From Deltaproteobacteria bacterium (GTDB lineage Bacteria; Desulfobacterota; Desulfobacteria; Desulfobacterales; Desulfosalsimonadaceae), in the NCBI GenBank assembly GCA_013151835.1, contig JAADHK010000012.1, positions 1 through 34,342 on the forward strand: a stretch of DNA of 34,342 nucleotides. Direction: 5' to 3'. Every line of letters begins with the position of its first letter. Position 1 is the first letter of the stretch. A program made the position numbers and the translations under genes. The notes beneath the pieces were generated by a model, which saw only the letters and a program-made list of their open reading frames with translations, searched no databases and was not told the origin of the DNA. Below are positions 7,951 to 18,234 of the stretch, piece by piece.

Positions 7951-10035
7951 ATGAAACGCCATCATTATTTTACTTCTTTATTCTTCATGGTTGTGGCAAT
8001 CGCTATTCTTGCACATCTGTTTTCTCCGGCAGCCGCCCTTGCCTCGGGCTCCGGGTATTCGGAGTATTATATCCCGGGCGACGAGGTCAATATGAACTAC
8101 GTCCTGGACGATATCGGTGCATATAACGAATCCGGAGACATGCACGCCATAATCTCGGTGACCGCATGGTCGGCTAATACCACAGTTTATTACGATCACT
8201 GGGAAAACGGGTATAATTTCGATCCGGATAACCCTGTGTCGACCGCAGACGAGACATATACCCTGGCAGCCAAAGGGGACAGCAAGATATTCGAAAGCGC
8301 CAACATCCCAACGAATCCCCGGGGCACGGCCACCTATTATGATGGCATGGACCGGATATATGTGGCGGGCGGGGCCGCGACCGTGAGCCGGGCGAGCTGG
8401 ACCGAGGCTGCCGGAACACTGCTGGCCGTGGCCTGGGAGGTCTACCCGGTACGTCCCCAACTCACTACATATATCATGCCTTTCGGCGAGGATCTGGCTG
8501 CAAAAAATCCCCCGAACCTCCAGGATTTCGAGAGGGTCTACGCCCTGGTCCAGGCAACGTCCGACAGCACCACAGTGACAGTGGATATGAACGGGGACGG
8601 TACTCCGGATCAACTCGACCTCAATCGTGACGGCGTCCCGGATGCAACCAGCGTGACCCTGAATGCGGGTAATGTTTTTCTCCTTGACAGGGTGAGCGGC
8701 GTAAATCCTTTAACACTTCTTTATTCCTATGACTTCGAGTCGGGCGCTCAGGGGTTTACCGTGGGCGGCACGGACGGAACCCCGCTCATGAACTGGGAGC
8801 TGGGTGACCCCGCGACCATCTCCCCCCCGAATACCGGTAAATGCACTACCAATTGTTACGGCGGCGGGCCGAACGACGATCACACCCTTTCCGGGGTAAA
8901 TTGCTGGGGTACGGATTTAAATGATCTTTATTCAAACAGCATAGGCAATATCTATCTCTATTCTCCGGTGTATGATTTCACGGGAAAAACCAATATCGAA
9001 ATTTCATACTGGGAGTGGCTTGAGATAGAGGGGAATAATTATGATTTTGCCCGTCTCCAGTACAGCACGGACGGGGGAACGATCTGGAATGATGTCTGGG
9101 TTTACGGAGACAGCGGGGGCGAGGGGAACAGGATCGATACGTCCTGGAGCAAAGTCACGTTTGACGCGTCGGCGTATGCCGACAACCAGTCGAGTATGCA
9201 GTGGCGCTGGGTGCTCCAGTCCGATGGCGGGTGGGAATGGGGAGGCTGGTACATAGACGACGTGGTCGTCGGCCAGGGAAATGTGGGGCTTGACTCCGGC
9301 ACGATAATACAGGCCGACAAGACCGTCCAGATCCAGTACGTAGTGGGGGATCAGGGCTCCAATTACGAGGTCAGGGGCCTGTCCGCCTTTCCACGTGGGT
9401 TCTGGGACAACGAGTATTACGCGCCTGTGCACGGCGGTGATCCCGCCAACGAGGGGGATACGGATATCTACCTCTACAATCCCCATGCGAGCGCCCTTGC
9501 CATAAATTACGAGACAGCCGCCGGAAACGGCACGTTTTCCATACCGTCTAAAACAACGAGTTCTTTTTTTCAGGAGACCGGTTCGTACGTGCCGCGGACA
9601 TCGGCCGTATATCTCAGCGCGACTGACGTGTTCTGGGGAGTTTCCATTATAGACACGTCCGACGGGGACACCAACAGCTTCGGTGCGGGGAGGCGGAGCG
9701 ACTGGGGCTACAGTCTGGTCCCGGCGTTCATGCTTGACGACGAGCATTACATGGGGTGGGCCCCGGGGGCTTTTCCGCCCAATATCACCGGTAACGAGGA
9801 TGACTCTGGTGTTTACATCTCGCCCGCCGTGGATAATGTCCGTATCTACGTGGACCGGGATAACGACGGTATTGCCGAGGATTTTTACGATTTAAGCCAT
9901 CTTTCATCGCAATACATCTTTGATTCCACCGACGGCGACATGTCGAATGCCAATATCTACGCCACCGGCCCCTATACGGCCGCCTATGGCCAGAACCCGG
10001 ATACGGCTGGCAGCCCCCGCCTCTCCCGCCATTGA
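7951..10035 (+). CDS. Giant exported DUF11/SdrD/C25 peptidase, N-terminal fragment (frameshifted gene, part 1 of 2)
   Basis: The ATG at 7951 is chosen because AAGGAG lies about 8 nt upstream and a signal peptide follows (MKRHHYFTSLFFMVVAI ... AAALA, cleavage near residue 30). Residues 32-180 form an unrecognised beta-rich domain starting GYSEYYIPGDEVNMNYV. Residues about 260-445 look like a MAM/immune-inhibitor-A-type jelly roll (YDFESGAQGFTVGG ... FARLQYSTDGG ... GWYIDDVVV). A further beta-rich region holds the Asp/Asn loop DRDNDGIAEDFYD. The frame ends at 10035, but homology leaves it at a C5 run (10014-10018): removing one C joins DTAGS to PASPAIDVGYTALPG in the next frame. The whole protein would be about 2856 residues. 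It is expected to be exported and surface bound or released. Confidence 0.75.
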   Translation: MKRHHYFTSLFFMVVAIAILAHLFSPAAALASGSGYSEYYIPGDEVNMNYVLDDIGAYNESGDMHAIISVTAWSANTTVYYDHWENGYNFDPDNPVSTADETYTLAAKGDSKIFESANIPTNPRGTATYYDGMDRIYVAGGAATVSRASWTEAAGTLLAVAWEVYPVRPQLTTYIMPFGEDLAAKNPPNLQDFERVYALVQATSDSTTVTVDMNGDGTPDQLDLNRDGVPDATSVTLNAGNVFLLDRVSGVNPLTLLYSYDFESGAQGFTVGGTDGTPLMNWELGDPATISPPNTGKCTTNCYGGGPNDDHTLSGVNCWGTDLNDLYSNSIGNIYLYSPVYDFTGKTNIEISYWEWLEIEGNNYDFARLQYSTDGGTIWNDVWVYGDSGGEGNRIDTSWSKVTFDASAYADNQSSMQWRWVLQSDGGWEWGGWYIDDVVVGQGNVGLDSGTIIQADKTVQIQYVVGDQGSNYEVRGLSAFPRGFWDNEYYAPVHGGDPANEGDTDIYLYNPHASALAINYETAAGNGTFSIPSKTTSSFFQETGSYVPRTSAVYLSATDVFWGVSIIDTSDGDTNSFGAGRRSDWGYSLVPAFMLDDEHYMGWAPGAFPPNITGNEDDSGVYISPAVDNVRIYVDRDNDGIAEDFYDLSHLSSQYIFDSTDGDMSNANIYATGPYTAAYGQNPDTAGSPRLSRH

Positions 10036-13000
10036 CGTGGGGTACACGGCCCTGCCGGGCACGAATTTCATTGATCTGGTTTTAACGGTTGATAAATCGG
10101 TCAGCCCCCAGGTCGTTTCCACGGCATCCGGGTCAACGACCGTTTTTACCCTGGACGTGAAATCCTATGACTTTCCGGTGGACGGCATTACGATTGCCGA
10201 TGCCCTGCCAGGCGGGTGGGAATTCGTGACAGACAGCGCCACCATAACCCTTGCGGACAAGACTCAGCTGATCGGCGCCGCCGCGAATCCCACCATAACA
10301 GGCGCCGGGCCGTACACTCTGACCTGGCCGACTTCTCTTCTCGGGAGCCTGGCCGCCAACCAGGAGATCACGGTTGTTTTTACGGGCCGGACCACGCAGG
10401 TTTTTGCCGTGGGGGACCTGTCGCGCAACCTGGTTAACGCCACGGGCACGCGCACGGTGGAAGGGGTCACCCAGACCTTTAACGCCTGGGATTCGGTGTT
10501 CGTGAGTTATGGTAACCTCACGATAAGCAAGACAACGGGCGGTACCGATCCTTTAAGCCCGGGCGATCAATACACCTACACGGTTGTCGTGACCAGTCCG
10601 GCTGCGGCGACCGGGGATCTTACCGGTATCGCCATATATGACCCGCTCCCGAACGGTGTGGGGTATGTTGCGTCAAGCTCGTCCGTTACGGCCCCGAACC
10701 GTGTTTCACCCATCAGGGCGACCGAGTACTACCTGGGCGCGGGCAATTTTACCGGCACGACTTATGACCTGACTCTGAACCAGGATCTTGCATCCGACTA
10801 TTTCGTCATTATTCGGGGGGCCGACGGCGACGGCACCGCCAATACAAATACGGGCCCGGATTCCAATTACCCGGCCCTGACGGCTGACCCCATAGGCACG
10901 GGCGACCTGGCCGCGTCCGGCGCGACCAACACGATTACCCTCACCCGCCACGCCTCGCCCCATGACTGGATCGGAGTGGTCACGGTAGTGGAATGTGTCA
11001 ACAACCAGGCAACAGACGGGTTTAGGCTCCTTTCCGTGGAGCGGGTTCCTCATCCTTCCGGCGGGACCGGCAGCACAGATACATCTGCGGCGGCGTGGAC
11101 GGATATCAACCAGGTGATGCTCATGGGAGGTTTTAACGGGGCGGGATGCGACACCACTGAGGCGAGCAACAACAATATGGTTACCTGCTGGGCAAGGATA
11201 TGGCCGACGGGGACCGATACCATCAACTGGAGCAGGAATGCGGGGGGAGCAACCCTTTCGGCCGCCACGAGTACGGTGATGGTCGTCTCCTGGGGGAGCA
11301 ACTGGACCGTGCAGAGGCTGGAGGTCACCGGTACCAACGGAGGGGATGGGGTGAACGCGGCCGGTGAATATAACACCGCACCCCTTGGAACCTCGGTGAC
11401 ACGTGCCAATACCTGGATCTGGGGCACGGGATTCACGAATAATAACGGCCTGGGCGACGGCGCCGAGGGTGTGGTCGTGACCCTGGGAGACGGGGTGACG
11501 CAGAACGCCACTGAAAGCACGGTGGCCGTGGCCACCGAGTATGTCGGCACCTCCATCGATTTCGAGGTCTATGCCCTGACCCATGCCAATATCGCGGTCG
11601 ATTACAGGTTCAAGGCCGACGCGGACACAACCGCCCTTACCGTGGATGTGCCGGTGGACAGCGCGACATCAAACCGCATTGCATTGTCGTATAACACCTG
11701 CAACGGCACGGGCACGGCATATCCCCGGCCCTTGTTTTCGGCCAGGTATACGTCCAATACAAACGTGCGGCTGGAGCGGCGGCGCTCCGGCCAGCCCTTT
11801 GCCGCATGGGTACAGGGGATAGAATTTTCAATACCGGTATCAGGCACGAGCGTATATCCGGGACACACGCCCCCCAATTTTGTCAGGGCATCCGACGGCT
11901 TCATCCTTTCCCCGGGCGAAACCCTTACCTTGACCTATGACGTGACGGTGGACAACCCCCTGGCGACCGGGATCGATACCATAACAAACACCGCGTCCGT
12001 GACAACGGCGGAGATAAAGACGCCCATAAGCGATTCCGCGACCAATATCGTGACCAACCCGAGCGCGGCCTCCGCCAAGGCGGGGGACCGGGTATGGCTC
12101 GACACCAACGGCGACGGGGTTCAGGACGTGGGAGAACCGGGCCTTTCCAACGTTACCGTTACGCTGAAGGACCAGTACGGTACGCCCATTGCAACGGCCA
12201 CCACGGACGGGAACGGCAATTACCTCTTCGACGGAGTGACCCCTGATACCGGGTATTACGTGGAAGTCACGGCCGGGCTGCCCTCCGGGCTGGTACAGTC
12301 CTGGCCTGCGGGCCATTCGGACAACAAGACCGATCCCTTTGATCTCATCGCCGGACAGACCTACCTGGATGCCGACCTCGGCTATACAGGCGCGCCCGGC
12401 ACCGCCACCCTCGGTGATTTCGTCTGGTCGGACGCGGACGGAGACCAGGCTCAGGATGCAGGCGAGCCCGGGATTTCAGGGGTGACGGTGGAGCTCTATC
12501 TGGATGACGGGGACGGGGTGTTCGAGCCGGGAGCGGGCCCAGGCAATGACGGGGTCGCCGTGGCCACGGCCGTCACCGGCACCAACGGGAACTATCTCTT
12601 CACCGGGGTGACCGCATCCGGCACCGAGGACTACTGGATCGCGGTGGATACCTCCCAGGCCATCCTGACAGGCTACACCGCCACGACCGCGACCCTCAGG
12701 TCCGTTACCAGCGTCAATGCCGGAGATGTTTTGTTAACCTATGATTTCGGGTTTCAAAACCCGAATACCTATTCCATCAGGGACCGGGTCTGGTACGACC
12801 TTGACGAGGATGGCAACGACGATAACGCGACTGTAAACGCGGAGAGCGGTATTTCAGGCGTGACCGTGGACCTGCTTGATGCAAGCCTGAACGTCATCGC
12901 GAGCACGACAACCGACGCAAACGGGTATTTCACCTTTTCCGGGCTTGTTGGAAACGGGGCCGACTACACGGTAAAGATAACCGACACAAGCGGCAAGCTC

Positions 13001-16000
13001 ACCGATTATTTCGGCACCACGGTCCCGGCCCAGGCCGGGGATCTGGCGGTGAACAACCTTATTGCGGACATCGATTACTCGGCCGAGCCCTCCGAGCCCA
13101 ATTTCGGCTATTCCGTGGCCGGCACAATCGGCGATACCGTATTTAATGACATCGGCGGCACAAGCGGGGTCCAGGATACCGGCGAGCCCGGAATATCAAG
13201 CGTAACCGTTGATTTATACCTTGATAACGGGAACGGCGTGTTCGAGCCTGGCGGGGCTGACGGAAGCGCGCTTTTCACCCTTACGACCGATTCCAGCGGG
13301 CAATACCTTTTTTCAGGTCTTAACGACGGAACCTACTGGGTCGATATCGACAACACCCAGCCGGCCCTTACCAGCTATGATCTTTTGACCACGGCCGACG
13401 ATGACGGTTCCGCCGCAGGCCACCAGCGGCTGGTGACCATTGTCGGCGGGGGGAGCGATCTGACTATTGATTACGGCTACCGGGCCTCGGTGCAGCGGAG
13501 TGTGTCCGGAACATTGTGGAGCGACGCGGACCAGGACGGGATCCTGGATGTGGGCGAACTCGGCATTTCCGGCGTGACCATCGACCTTCTGGACGGCGTC
13601 ACCGTGATCAATTCCACCACCACGGATGCCAACGGCGATTATTCCTTTACGGGCCTTCCCTCCGGCACCTACACGGTGCGGATCACCGATAACAGCGGGG
13701 TGCTCACCGATTACACGACGACCTTTGAAGTCAGCGAAGGTGCAAACACTCCCCCCTATAATGGGGAAGAATCCGTTAACCTGACAGGAGGCAATGTTAC
13801 TAATATCGATTTCGGGTATTACAAGCCCACGCCCACCTATGCGCTGATATCCTCCTTTACGGCAAAGGACTCCGGCGGCCGGGTGAGGGTCACGTGGAAG
13901 ACCTCGGCCGAGGTAGGGTGCGCCGGGTTCTACCTCCAGCGCAAAAACGGGTCAGGCGCGTATCAGCCGGTATCAAAGGCGTTGGTCCCGTCGGTGATGT
14001 CGCCTGCGGGCGGGACCTATAGCATGATCGACCCGGATGCCGTATCCGGCGTCATATACACCTACCGGCTCATTGAACTGGAATCTTCCGGGCGCAGGCG
14101 CGTCTGGGGGCCGTTTACGGTGACGGTGGCCCCTTCGGACGGAGGCGCGATCTCGACCCTCGGCACGGCCGCATATATTGCCATGCCCCGGACCCGCGAA
14201 CCTGCGGCCCGGGACGGCCAAAACAGGCTTTCGCTATCCCGGCATCTGTACCGGTCCGCCGGCCCGGCGACTCCCCTGGCTCAGGTTAAGCTCATCACAT
14301 CGGCGTCCGGCATTTACGCATTGAGCGCGGCCTACATTGCCGCCGGCCTGGGTATCTCCGAAGATGAGGCCGCCGGCCTGGTGTCTTCCGGCCGCATATA
14401 TCTTACCTCCAACGGCGCGATTGTTCCCATGCTGCCCTTTGCCGATAACACCGGGATCTATTTTTATGCGCGGCAGCAGGAGAGTATTTATACCGACAAG
14501 ACAGTGTTTTGGCTGTTTGCCGATTACGATGGTGAAAAAGGGGATGTAAACGGCGACGGAAAGGTGAATGACGCCGACTTTGCCGTCTGTATTTCCGTGC
14601 TGAACGGCCTCCCGGCGCCCACGCTCAGGCCGGATTATCCCGAATCCGGGGCCGACGTGAATGGAAATCGGACAATCGATATGGCCGAGGCCGCCTATAT
14701 ATCGGCCATCGTGCATCGGAACATAAAATCCGCCATGGCGACCGCTCCGGCCCTGCCCGTGTCCGGAGATATTCAAACGATTATCCCGGCGGTCCGGCAC
14801 TACGAACAGGATCTGTTTGACAAGACCGACCTCTTTTCAGATCCAAACGCCGATTACTGGTTCTGGACCTTCGTGATTCCCGGTGATTCGAATTTCGGAA
14901 GCGCGACGCTGCCCATTATGATTGACGCCCCTGCTTCCGGCGGCTCTGCCGCAAACCTTCACGTCAACCTCTACGGAGTGGTCAATTATCCCGGAGGGCC
15001 TGATTATCATGCAAGACTCATGCTGAACGGCACGCTTTTGGGCGAATATACCTGGGACGGCCTTACACCCCATACTTTAACCGCATCAGTGGATTCGTCG
15101 CTTTTAATCGACGGGGAAAATACCCTTGCCATCGAGGGGGTGGCAGGCGATCCCGCAACGCCGGGCATTTTTGCCGTTGATTCGGTTGACCTGGAATACG
15201 AGCGCATGGCTTCCGCCAAAGACGACCGGCTGGATATTTTGCCGGGTACCGCCGGTCCTGTCCGTGTATCCGGGTTTTCCGGGCCGGATATCCTGGCGCT
15301 CGATATCGCCGATCCGGCCCATCCGGCACGGATTTCAGGTATATCCGCGACCGGCTCCGGCACGGCCTGGAACATGGATCTGATGCCTGAAAACAAAGAT
15401 AAATCATATGCCCTTGCAGGCCCGGGGGGCGCTATGACCCCGGAAATAGCGGCATCGCATGTCCGGCCGGAGCTTAAAACCAGCCCGGGAGCGGATTATC
15501 TCATCATCGCTGGAGACGATCTCGCGTCCGGCGCGCAAACGCTTGCCGACTACCGGGCCGCCCGTGGTTTTACGCCCATGGTCGTAACCGTGTCTGAAGT
15601 CTATGATACCTTCGGACACGGCGTAAAAGACCCCGGCGCCATTGCAGTTTTTATAAAGTATGCTTATAAAAAATGGGCACTTGTCCCGAAATATGTTGTT
15701 CTGGTGGGTGACGGCACCTATGATTACAAGGACCATCTCGGCACGTCCGACAACCTGGTTCCGGTTTTGATGACTCCCACGTCCGAGGGGCTCTTTGCAT
15801 CGGATACCCTGTTTGTTGATTCTGACGACGACAAAATTCCGGATATTCCCATCGGCCGGATCGCCGTGACGACCGACGCCGAGCTTTCGGCGGCGATCAG
15901 CAAGATAGAGGCGTTCGAGGCCGGGTCCGGTGGGAGAAACATCCTGATGGTGGCCGACCGGGCCGATGACGGCGGTGATTTTCCAGCCGCCAGCGATACC

Positions 16001-16522
16001 GTGGCCGCCCTTGTGCCTGATTCCCTGTTTCTGGAAAGGATTTATCTTGCAGGATCGGTTTCTGCGGCCGAGGCCCGTGCCCAATTGATCGACGGTATCA
16101 ATACCGGCGCTTTTATACTAAATTATATTGGCCACGGCGGCATAGACAGGATATCCAATTCATCGCTTTTGAAATCAGGTGATGAGAGCCTGCTTGACAA
16201 TGCCGGGCATTATCCCATTGCCGTTACCCTTACCTGCCTTGCGGGACAGTTCTCGGTTCCGGGCCTCGATTCCCTCGTAGAGGAGATGATGGCGGCTCCC
16301 GGCAAGGGGTTTGTGGCCGGGTGGGCGCCTACCGGCCTTTCCCAGAACAGCGGGGCCGTTGATTTAAACAAGGACCTTTTCACCGCGATGTTTGCCGACA
16401 ATGCCCCGGATCTCGGCACGGCCGTGATCAATGCCATCCGTAAATACCGGGTGGACGGCGGCTCGGCCGGGCTTCCCATGGTCTATAACCTCCTGGGCGA
16501 TCCGGCCCTTGACATAAGATAA
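10019..16522 (+). CDS. Giant surface protein with DUF11, five SdrD-like B repeats, dockerin-like repeats and C25 peptidase (frameshifted gene, part 2 of 2)
   Basis: Continues the 7951 gene in the +1 frame, about 2167 residues. Order by base position: DUF11-like repeat region 10100-12060 (LTISKTTGGTDPLSPGDQYTY, AIYDPLPNGVGYV); five SdrD B-like/Cna-B-type domains 12070-13830, each with a GDxVWxDxDxDGxQDxGEPG and TTDxNGxYxFxGL pattern; a fibronectin-type segment 13835-14130; a C25 N-terminal region from 14280; two dockerin-like calcium repeats 14540-14730 (GDVNGDGKVNDADF and ADVNGNRTIDMAEA); a jelly-roll segment 14810-15215; and the C25 (gingipain-like) peptidase 15490-16520. The catalytic His is in NYIGHGG (codon 16133) and the catalytic Cys in LTCLAGQF (codon 16235). 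Both are intact, so it is likely an active cysteine peptidase. It is probably exported, with substrates unknown. The cohesin-domain gene follows 44 nt downstream. Confidence 0.82.
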   Translation, partial: ASPAIDVGYTALPGTNFIDLVLTVDKSVSPQVVSTASGSTTVFTLDVKSYDFPVDGITIADALPGGWEFVTDSATITLADKTQLIGAAANPTITGAGPYTLTWPTSLLGSLAANQEITVVFTGRTTQVFAVGDLSRNLVNATGTRTVEGVTQTFNAWDSVFVSYGNLTISKTTGGTDPLSPGDQYTYTVVVTSPAAATGDLTGIAIYDPLPNGVGYVASSSSVTAPNRVSPIRATEYYLGAGNFTGTTYDLTLNQDLASDYFVIIRGADGDGTANTNTGPDSNYPALTADPIGTGDLAASGATNTITLTRHASPHDWIGVVTVVECVNNQATDGFRLLSVERVPHPSGGTGSTDTSAAAWTDINQVMLMGGFNGAGCDTTEASNNNMVTCWARIWPTGTDTINWSRNAGGATLSAATSTVMVVSWGSNWTVQRLEVTGTNGGDGVNAAGEYNTAPLGTSVTRANTWIWGTGFTNNNGLGDGAEGVVVTLGDGVTQNATESTVAVATEYVGTSIDFEVYALTHANIAVDYRFKADADTTALTVDVPVDSATSNRIALSYNTCNGTGTAYPRPLFSARYTSNTNVRLERRRSGQPFAAWVQGIEFSIPVSGTSVYPGHTPPNFVRASDGFILSPGETLTLTYDVTVDNPLATGIDTITNTASVTTAEIKTPISDSATNIVTNPSAASAKAGDRVWLDTNGDGVQDVGEPGLSNVTVTLKDQYGTPIATATTDGNGNYLFDGVTPDTGYYVEVTAGLPSGLVQSWPAGHSDNKTDPFDLIAGQTYLDADLGYTGAPGTATLGDFVWSDADGDQAQDAGEPGISGVTVELYLDDGDGVFEPGAGPGNDGVAVATAVTGTNGNYLFTGVTASGTEDYWIAVDTSQAILTGYTATTATLRSVTSVNAGDVLLTYDFGFQNPNTYSIRDRVWYDLDEDGNDDNATVNAESGISGVTVDLLDASLNVIASTTTDANGYFTFSGLVGNGADYTVKITDTSGKLTDYFGTTVPAQAGDLAVNNLIADIDYSAEPSEPNFGYSVAGTIGDTVFNDIGGTSGVQDTGEPGISSVTVDLYLDNGNGVFEPGGADGSALFTLTTDSSGQYLFSGLNDGTYWVDIDNTQPALTSYDLLTTADDDGSAAGHQRLVTIVGGGSDLTIDYGYRASVQRSVSGTLWSDADQDGILDVGELGISGVTIDLLDGVTVINSTTTDANGDYSFTGLPSGTYTVRITDNSGVLTDYTTTFEVSEGANTPPYNGEESVNLTGGNVTNIDFGYYKPTPTYALISSFTAKDSGGRVRVTWKTSAEVGCAGFYLQRKNGSGAYQPVSKALVPSVMSPAGGTYSMIDPDAVSGVIYTYRLIELESSGRRRVWGPFTVTVAPSDGGAISTLGTAAYIAMPRTREPAARDGQNRLSLSRHLYRSAGPATPLAQVKLITSASGIYALSAAYIAAGLGISEDEAAGLVSSGRIYLTSNGAIVPMLPFADNTGIYFYARQQESIYTDKTVFWLFADYDGEKGDVNGDGKVNDADFAVCISVLNGLPAPTLRPDYPESGADVNGNRTIDMAEAAYISAIVHRNIKSAMATAPALPVSGDIQTIIPAVRHYEQDLFDKTDLFSDPNADYWFWTFVIPGDSNFGSATLPIMIDAPASGGSAANLHVNLYGVVNYPGGPDYHARLMLNGTLLGEYTWDGLTPHTLTASVDSSLLIDGENTLAIEGVAGDPATPGIFAVDSVDLEYERMASAKDDRLDILPGTAGPVRVSGFSGPDILALDIADPAHPARISGISATGSGTAWNMDLMPENKDKSYALAGPGGAMTPEIAASHVRPELKTSPGADYLIIAGDDLASGAQTLADYRAARGFTPMVVTVSEVYDTFGHGVKDPGAIAVFIKYAYKKWALVPKYVVLVGDGTYDYKDHLGTSDNLVPVLMTPTSEGLFASDTLFVDSDDDKIPDIPIGRIAVTTDAELSAAISKIEAFEAGSGGRNILMVADRADDGGDFPAASDTVAALVPDSLFLERIYLAGSVSAAEARAQLIDGINTGAFILNYIGHGGIDRISNSSLLKSGDESLLDNAGHYPIAVTLTCLAGQFSVPGLDSLVEEMMAAPGKGFVAGWAPTGLSQNSGAVDLNKDLFTAMFADNAPDLGTAVINAIRKYRVDGGSAGLPMVYNLLGDPALDIR
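14540..14730 (+). other. Dockerin-like calcium repeat pair inside the giant C25 protein
   Basis: Two about 22-residue repeats, GDVNGDGKVNDADFAVCISVL and ADVNGNRTIDMAEAAYISAIV (each written as its key loop and helix), have the D-x-N-x-D-G-x-x-x-x-x-D calcium loop followed by a hydrophobic helix as in type I dockerins. The second loop is weaker, with Arg and Thr at usual ligand-adjacent places. The pair lies before the peptidase domain rather than at a terminus, which is unusual for dockerins. Confidence 0.6.
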
Positions 16523-16566
16523 GGATGTTTTGCCGATACGTGATTATTATGTAAAGGAGTCTCCAA

Positions 16567-18234
16567 ATGCTTAAAAAACATAATGCATGGCCGTTTATGG
16601 CGATCGCTCTGGCTGTTTTCATTTTTGCGGCGGATGCGGCCGCAGTCTCGCTGCACATGGCAGCAGACACCGACACGCTGAAGCCGGGCCAGGACTTTTT
16701 CGTCGAGATACTGGCGGATGATCCGTCCGGGACCACAGGCGCCGTGTTTTCGATTTACTACCCAAAAGATGCTCTCCAGGCCGACCAGTCATCCGTGTCG
16801 AGTCCGTTTTTCGAATCCGGATCCTGGCAGGCCAATTTTGATGAACCAGGGGTTGTATATTTTGCCGGGCTCCTTTCTCCGGATACGCAGGATGCCGTAA
16901 AAGCGGCATTCTTCGGCGTTTCCTTTCATGTCAGGGATACTGCGAACCAGGAACGTGTAACCCTGGTTCTTGACAATAGCCGGCTATGCGATCCGGCTGC
17001 CGGGTGGGGGGTGGATATCGACGGAGACGGGACCTGCGAGTCATGGGGACTGCCCCCGGTCCTGACCTCTACCGTTTTTGTTGAAGCGGCTGAAAACAAC
17101 GTTGTTGTATCGGCGGCCGAAACCACGGTGGTCCTGGAAGGCTTTTTCAGCCCGCCCAGACTTTCAATGGCCTTGGCCACCGACCTTTGCCCGGATGACC
17201 CGGACAAGGCTGCCCCGGGGATTTGCGGATGCGGCGTGGCAGACATTGATACGGACGGCGACAATGTTTTGGACTGTAACGACGCCTGCCCCGATGACCC
17301 GGAAAAAATCAATGCCGGGGCCTGTGGATGCGGGGTCGCCGATATTGATGAAAATGAAAACGGAATCGCGGATTGCGTGGAAGCGATTGTCTCCCCCGGC
17401 CCTGAAACCGTGAATGTAAATCCTCCGGCAAGCCTTGAAATCATGCCGTTTCCCGGCGGGGCCGGCAACGGAACCGGAATATTATGGCAGATCGCCGGGG
17501 ACGTGGGTTTTTCCGACATGATATTCACCATGACCGGGCCCGCCGCTTCAAATACCCTGACGATACCGGACCTGCTTCTTTCTGGCCACGTCCAGTATTT
17601 CTGGCGGGCCACTTATCTGGGCGGACCGCAAGGATCGGTTAGCAGGACGGCTGCCGCCTGGTTTACCACCGGGACCGCAGACATGCTTGACGGTAACGGA
17701 AACGGTGTCCCGGACGATCAGGAACCGGGTGGCTCCGAAAATCTGATCCAGGAAAGGCTGGTTGACCTGGAATCAAGGGATATCAAATATATCCGTACCG
17801 ATACCGGCGAGTTCCAGTTCGGGTTGCTGCCGGATGCCACGGACACTATCATCGAGGCCGTAAAATGGATGGCGGCCGATGAATCCGGCACCACAGTATT
17901 GCCTATGCCCTTTCCCCGGGGCGTGCTTGCATTCAGGATACAGACGGTAACGCCTGGTGACGAGGTGGGGGTGACCATATATTTTGGCCACCGGCTGGCA
18001 TCCGGCCAGAGATGGTGGAAATTCACGCCGGCCGGTGGGTGGGCCGGTTATTCGGAGCATGCGGATATCGCAAAGGACCGCATGTCCGTCCACCTGGTAT
18101 TAAAGGACGGCGGATTCGGGGATGCCGACGGCGTGGTCAACGGGATCATAGTTGATCCATCGGGTCCGGCCGGGAATGAAACAGGCGGGAATTCCGGCGG
18201 ATGTTTTATCGACCAGGTTACCGGCAGTCGATGA
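16567..18234 (+). CDS. Exported cohesin-like domain protein with thrombospondin-3-like repeats
   Basis: 555 residues, with AAAGGAG just upstream of the ATG. A signal peptide covers residues 1-26. Residues about 27-180 look like a cohesin domain (LKPGQDFFVEILADDPSG, AVFSIYYPKDALQ, FFGVSFHVRD, VTLVLDNSRL). Residues 204-275 hold two copies of a Cys/Asp-rich unit (CPDDPDKAAPGICGCGVADIDTD and CPDDPEKINAGACGCGVADID), like thrombospondin type 3 calcium repeats. An Ig/FN3-like segment follows (about 280-375), then a domain resembling the choice-of-anchor U type (about 390-540). It ends GGNSGGCFIDQVTGSR, where Gly-rich plus CFI recalls the CFI-box C-terminal signal but lacks the usual longer tail. The stop overlaps the next ATG (ATGA). 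A natural role is binding the dockerin-like repeats of the two flanking C25 peptidases; this is inference. Confidence 0.72.
   Translation: MLKKHNAWPFMAIALAVFIFAADAAAVSLHMAADTDTLKPGQDFFVEILADDPSGTTGAVFSIYYPKDALQADQSSVSSPFFESGSWQANFDEPGVVYFAGLLSPDTQDAVKAAFFGVSFHVRDTANQERVTLVLDNSRLCDPAAGWGVDIDGDGTCESWGLPPVLTSTVFVEAAENNVVVSAAETTVVLEGFFSPPRLSMALATDLCPDDPDKAAPGICGCGVADIDTDGDNVLDCNDACPDDPEKINAGACGCGVADIDENENGIADCVEAIVSPGPETVNVNPPASLEIMPFPGGAGNGTGILWQIAGDVGFSDMIFTMTGPAASNTLTIPDLLLSGHVQYFWRATYLGGPQGSVSRTAAAWFTTGTADMLDGNGNGVPDDQEPGGSENLIQERLVDLESRDIKYIRTDTGEFQFGLLPDATDTIIEAVKWMAADESGTTVLPMPFPRGVLAFRIQTVTPGDEVGVTIYFGHRLASGQRWWKFTPAGGWAGYSEHADIAKDRMSVHLVLKDGGFGDADGVVNGIIVDPSGPAGNETGGNSGGCFIDQVTGSR

Noticed and set aside
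10706-11584. Long minus-strand open frame (about 292 codons) opposite the giant surface protein
   Set aside because: It mirrors a high-GC coding strand, is rich in Gly, Arg, Pro and His with no domain, and the plus-strand frame has clear DUF11-type repeats.
12070-13830. Tandem DNA repeat in the SdrD-like region
   Set aside because: The five units are similar as protein domains but diverged in DNA, so they are explained by the domain repeat rather than by a nucleotide repeat.
15404-16084. Minus-strand open frame of 226 codons opposite the C25 domain
   Set aside because: The plus strand encodes conserved C25 peptidase motifs; the antisense product has no recognisable pattern or ribosome site.
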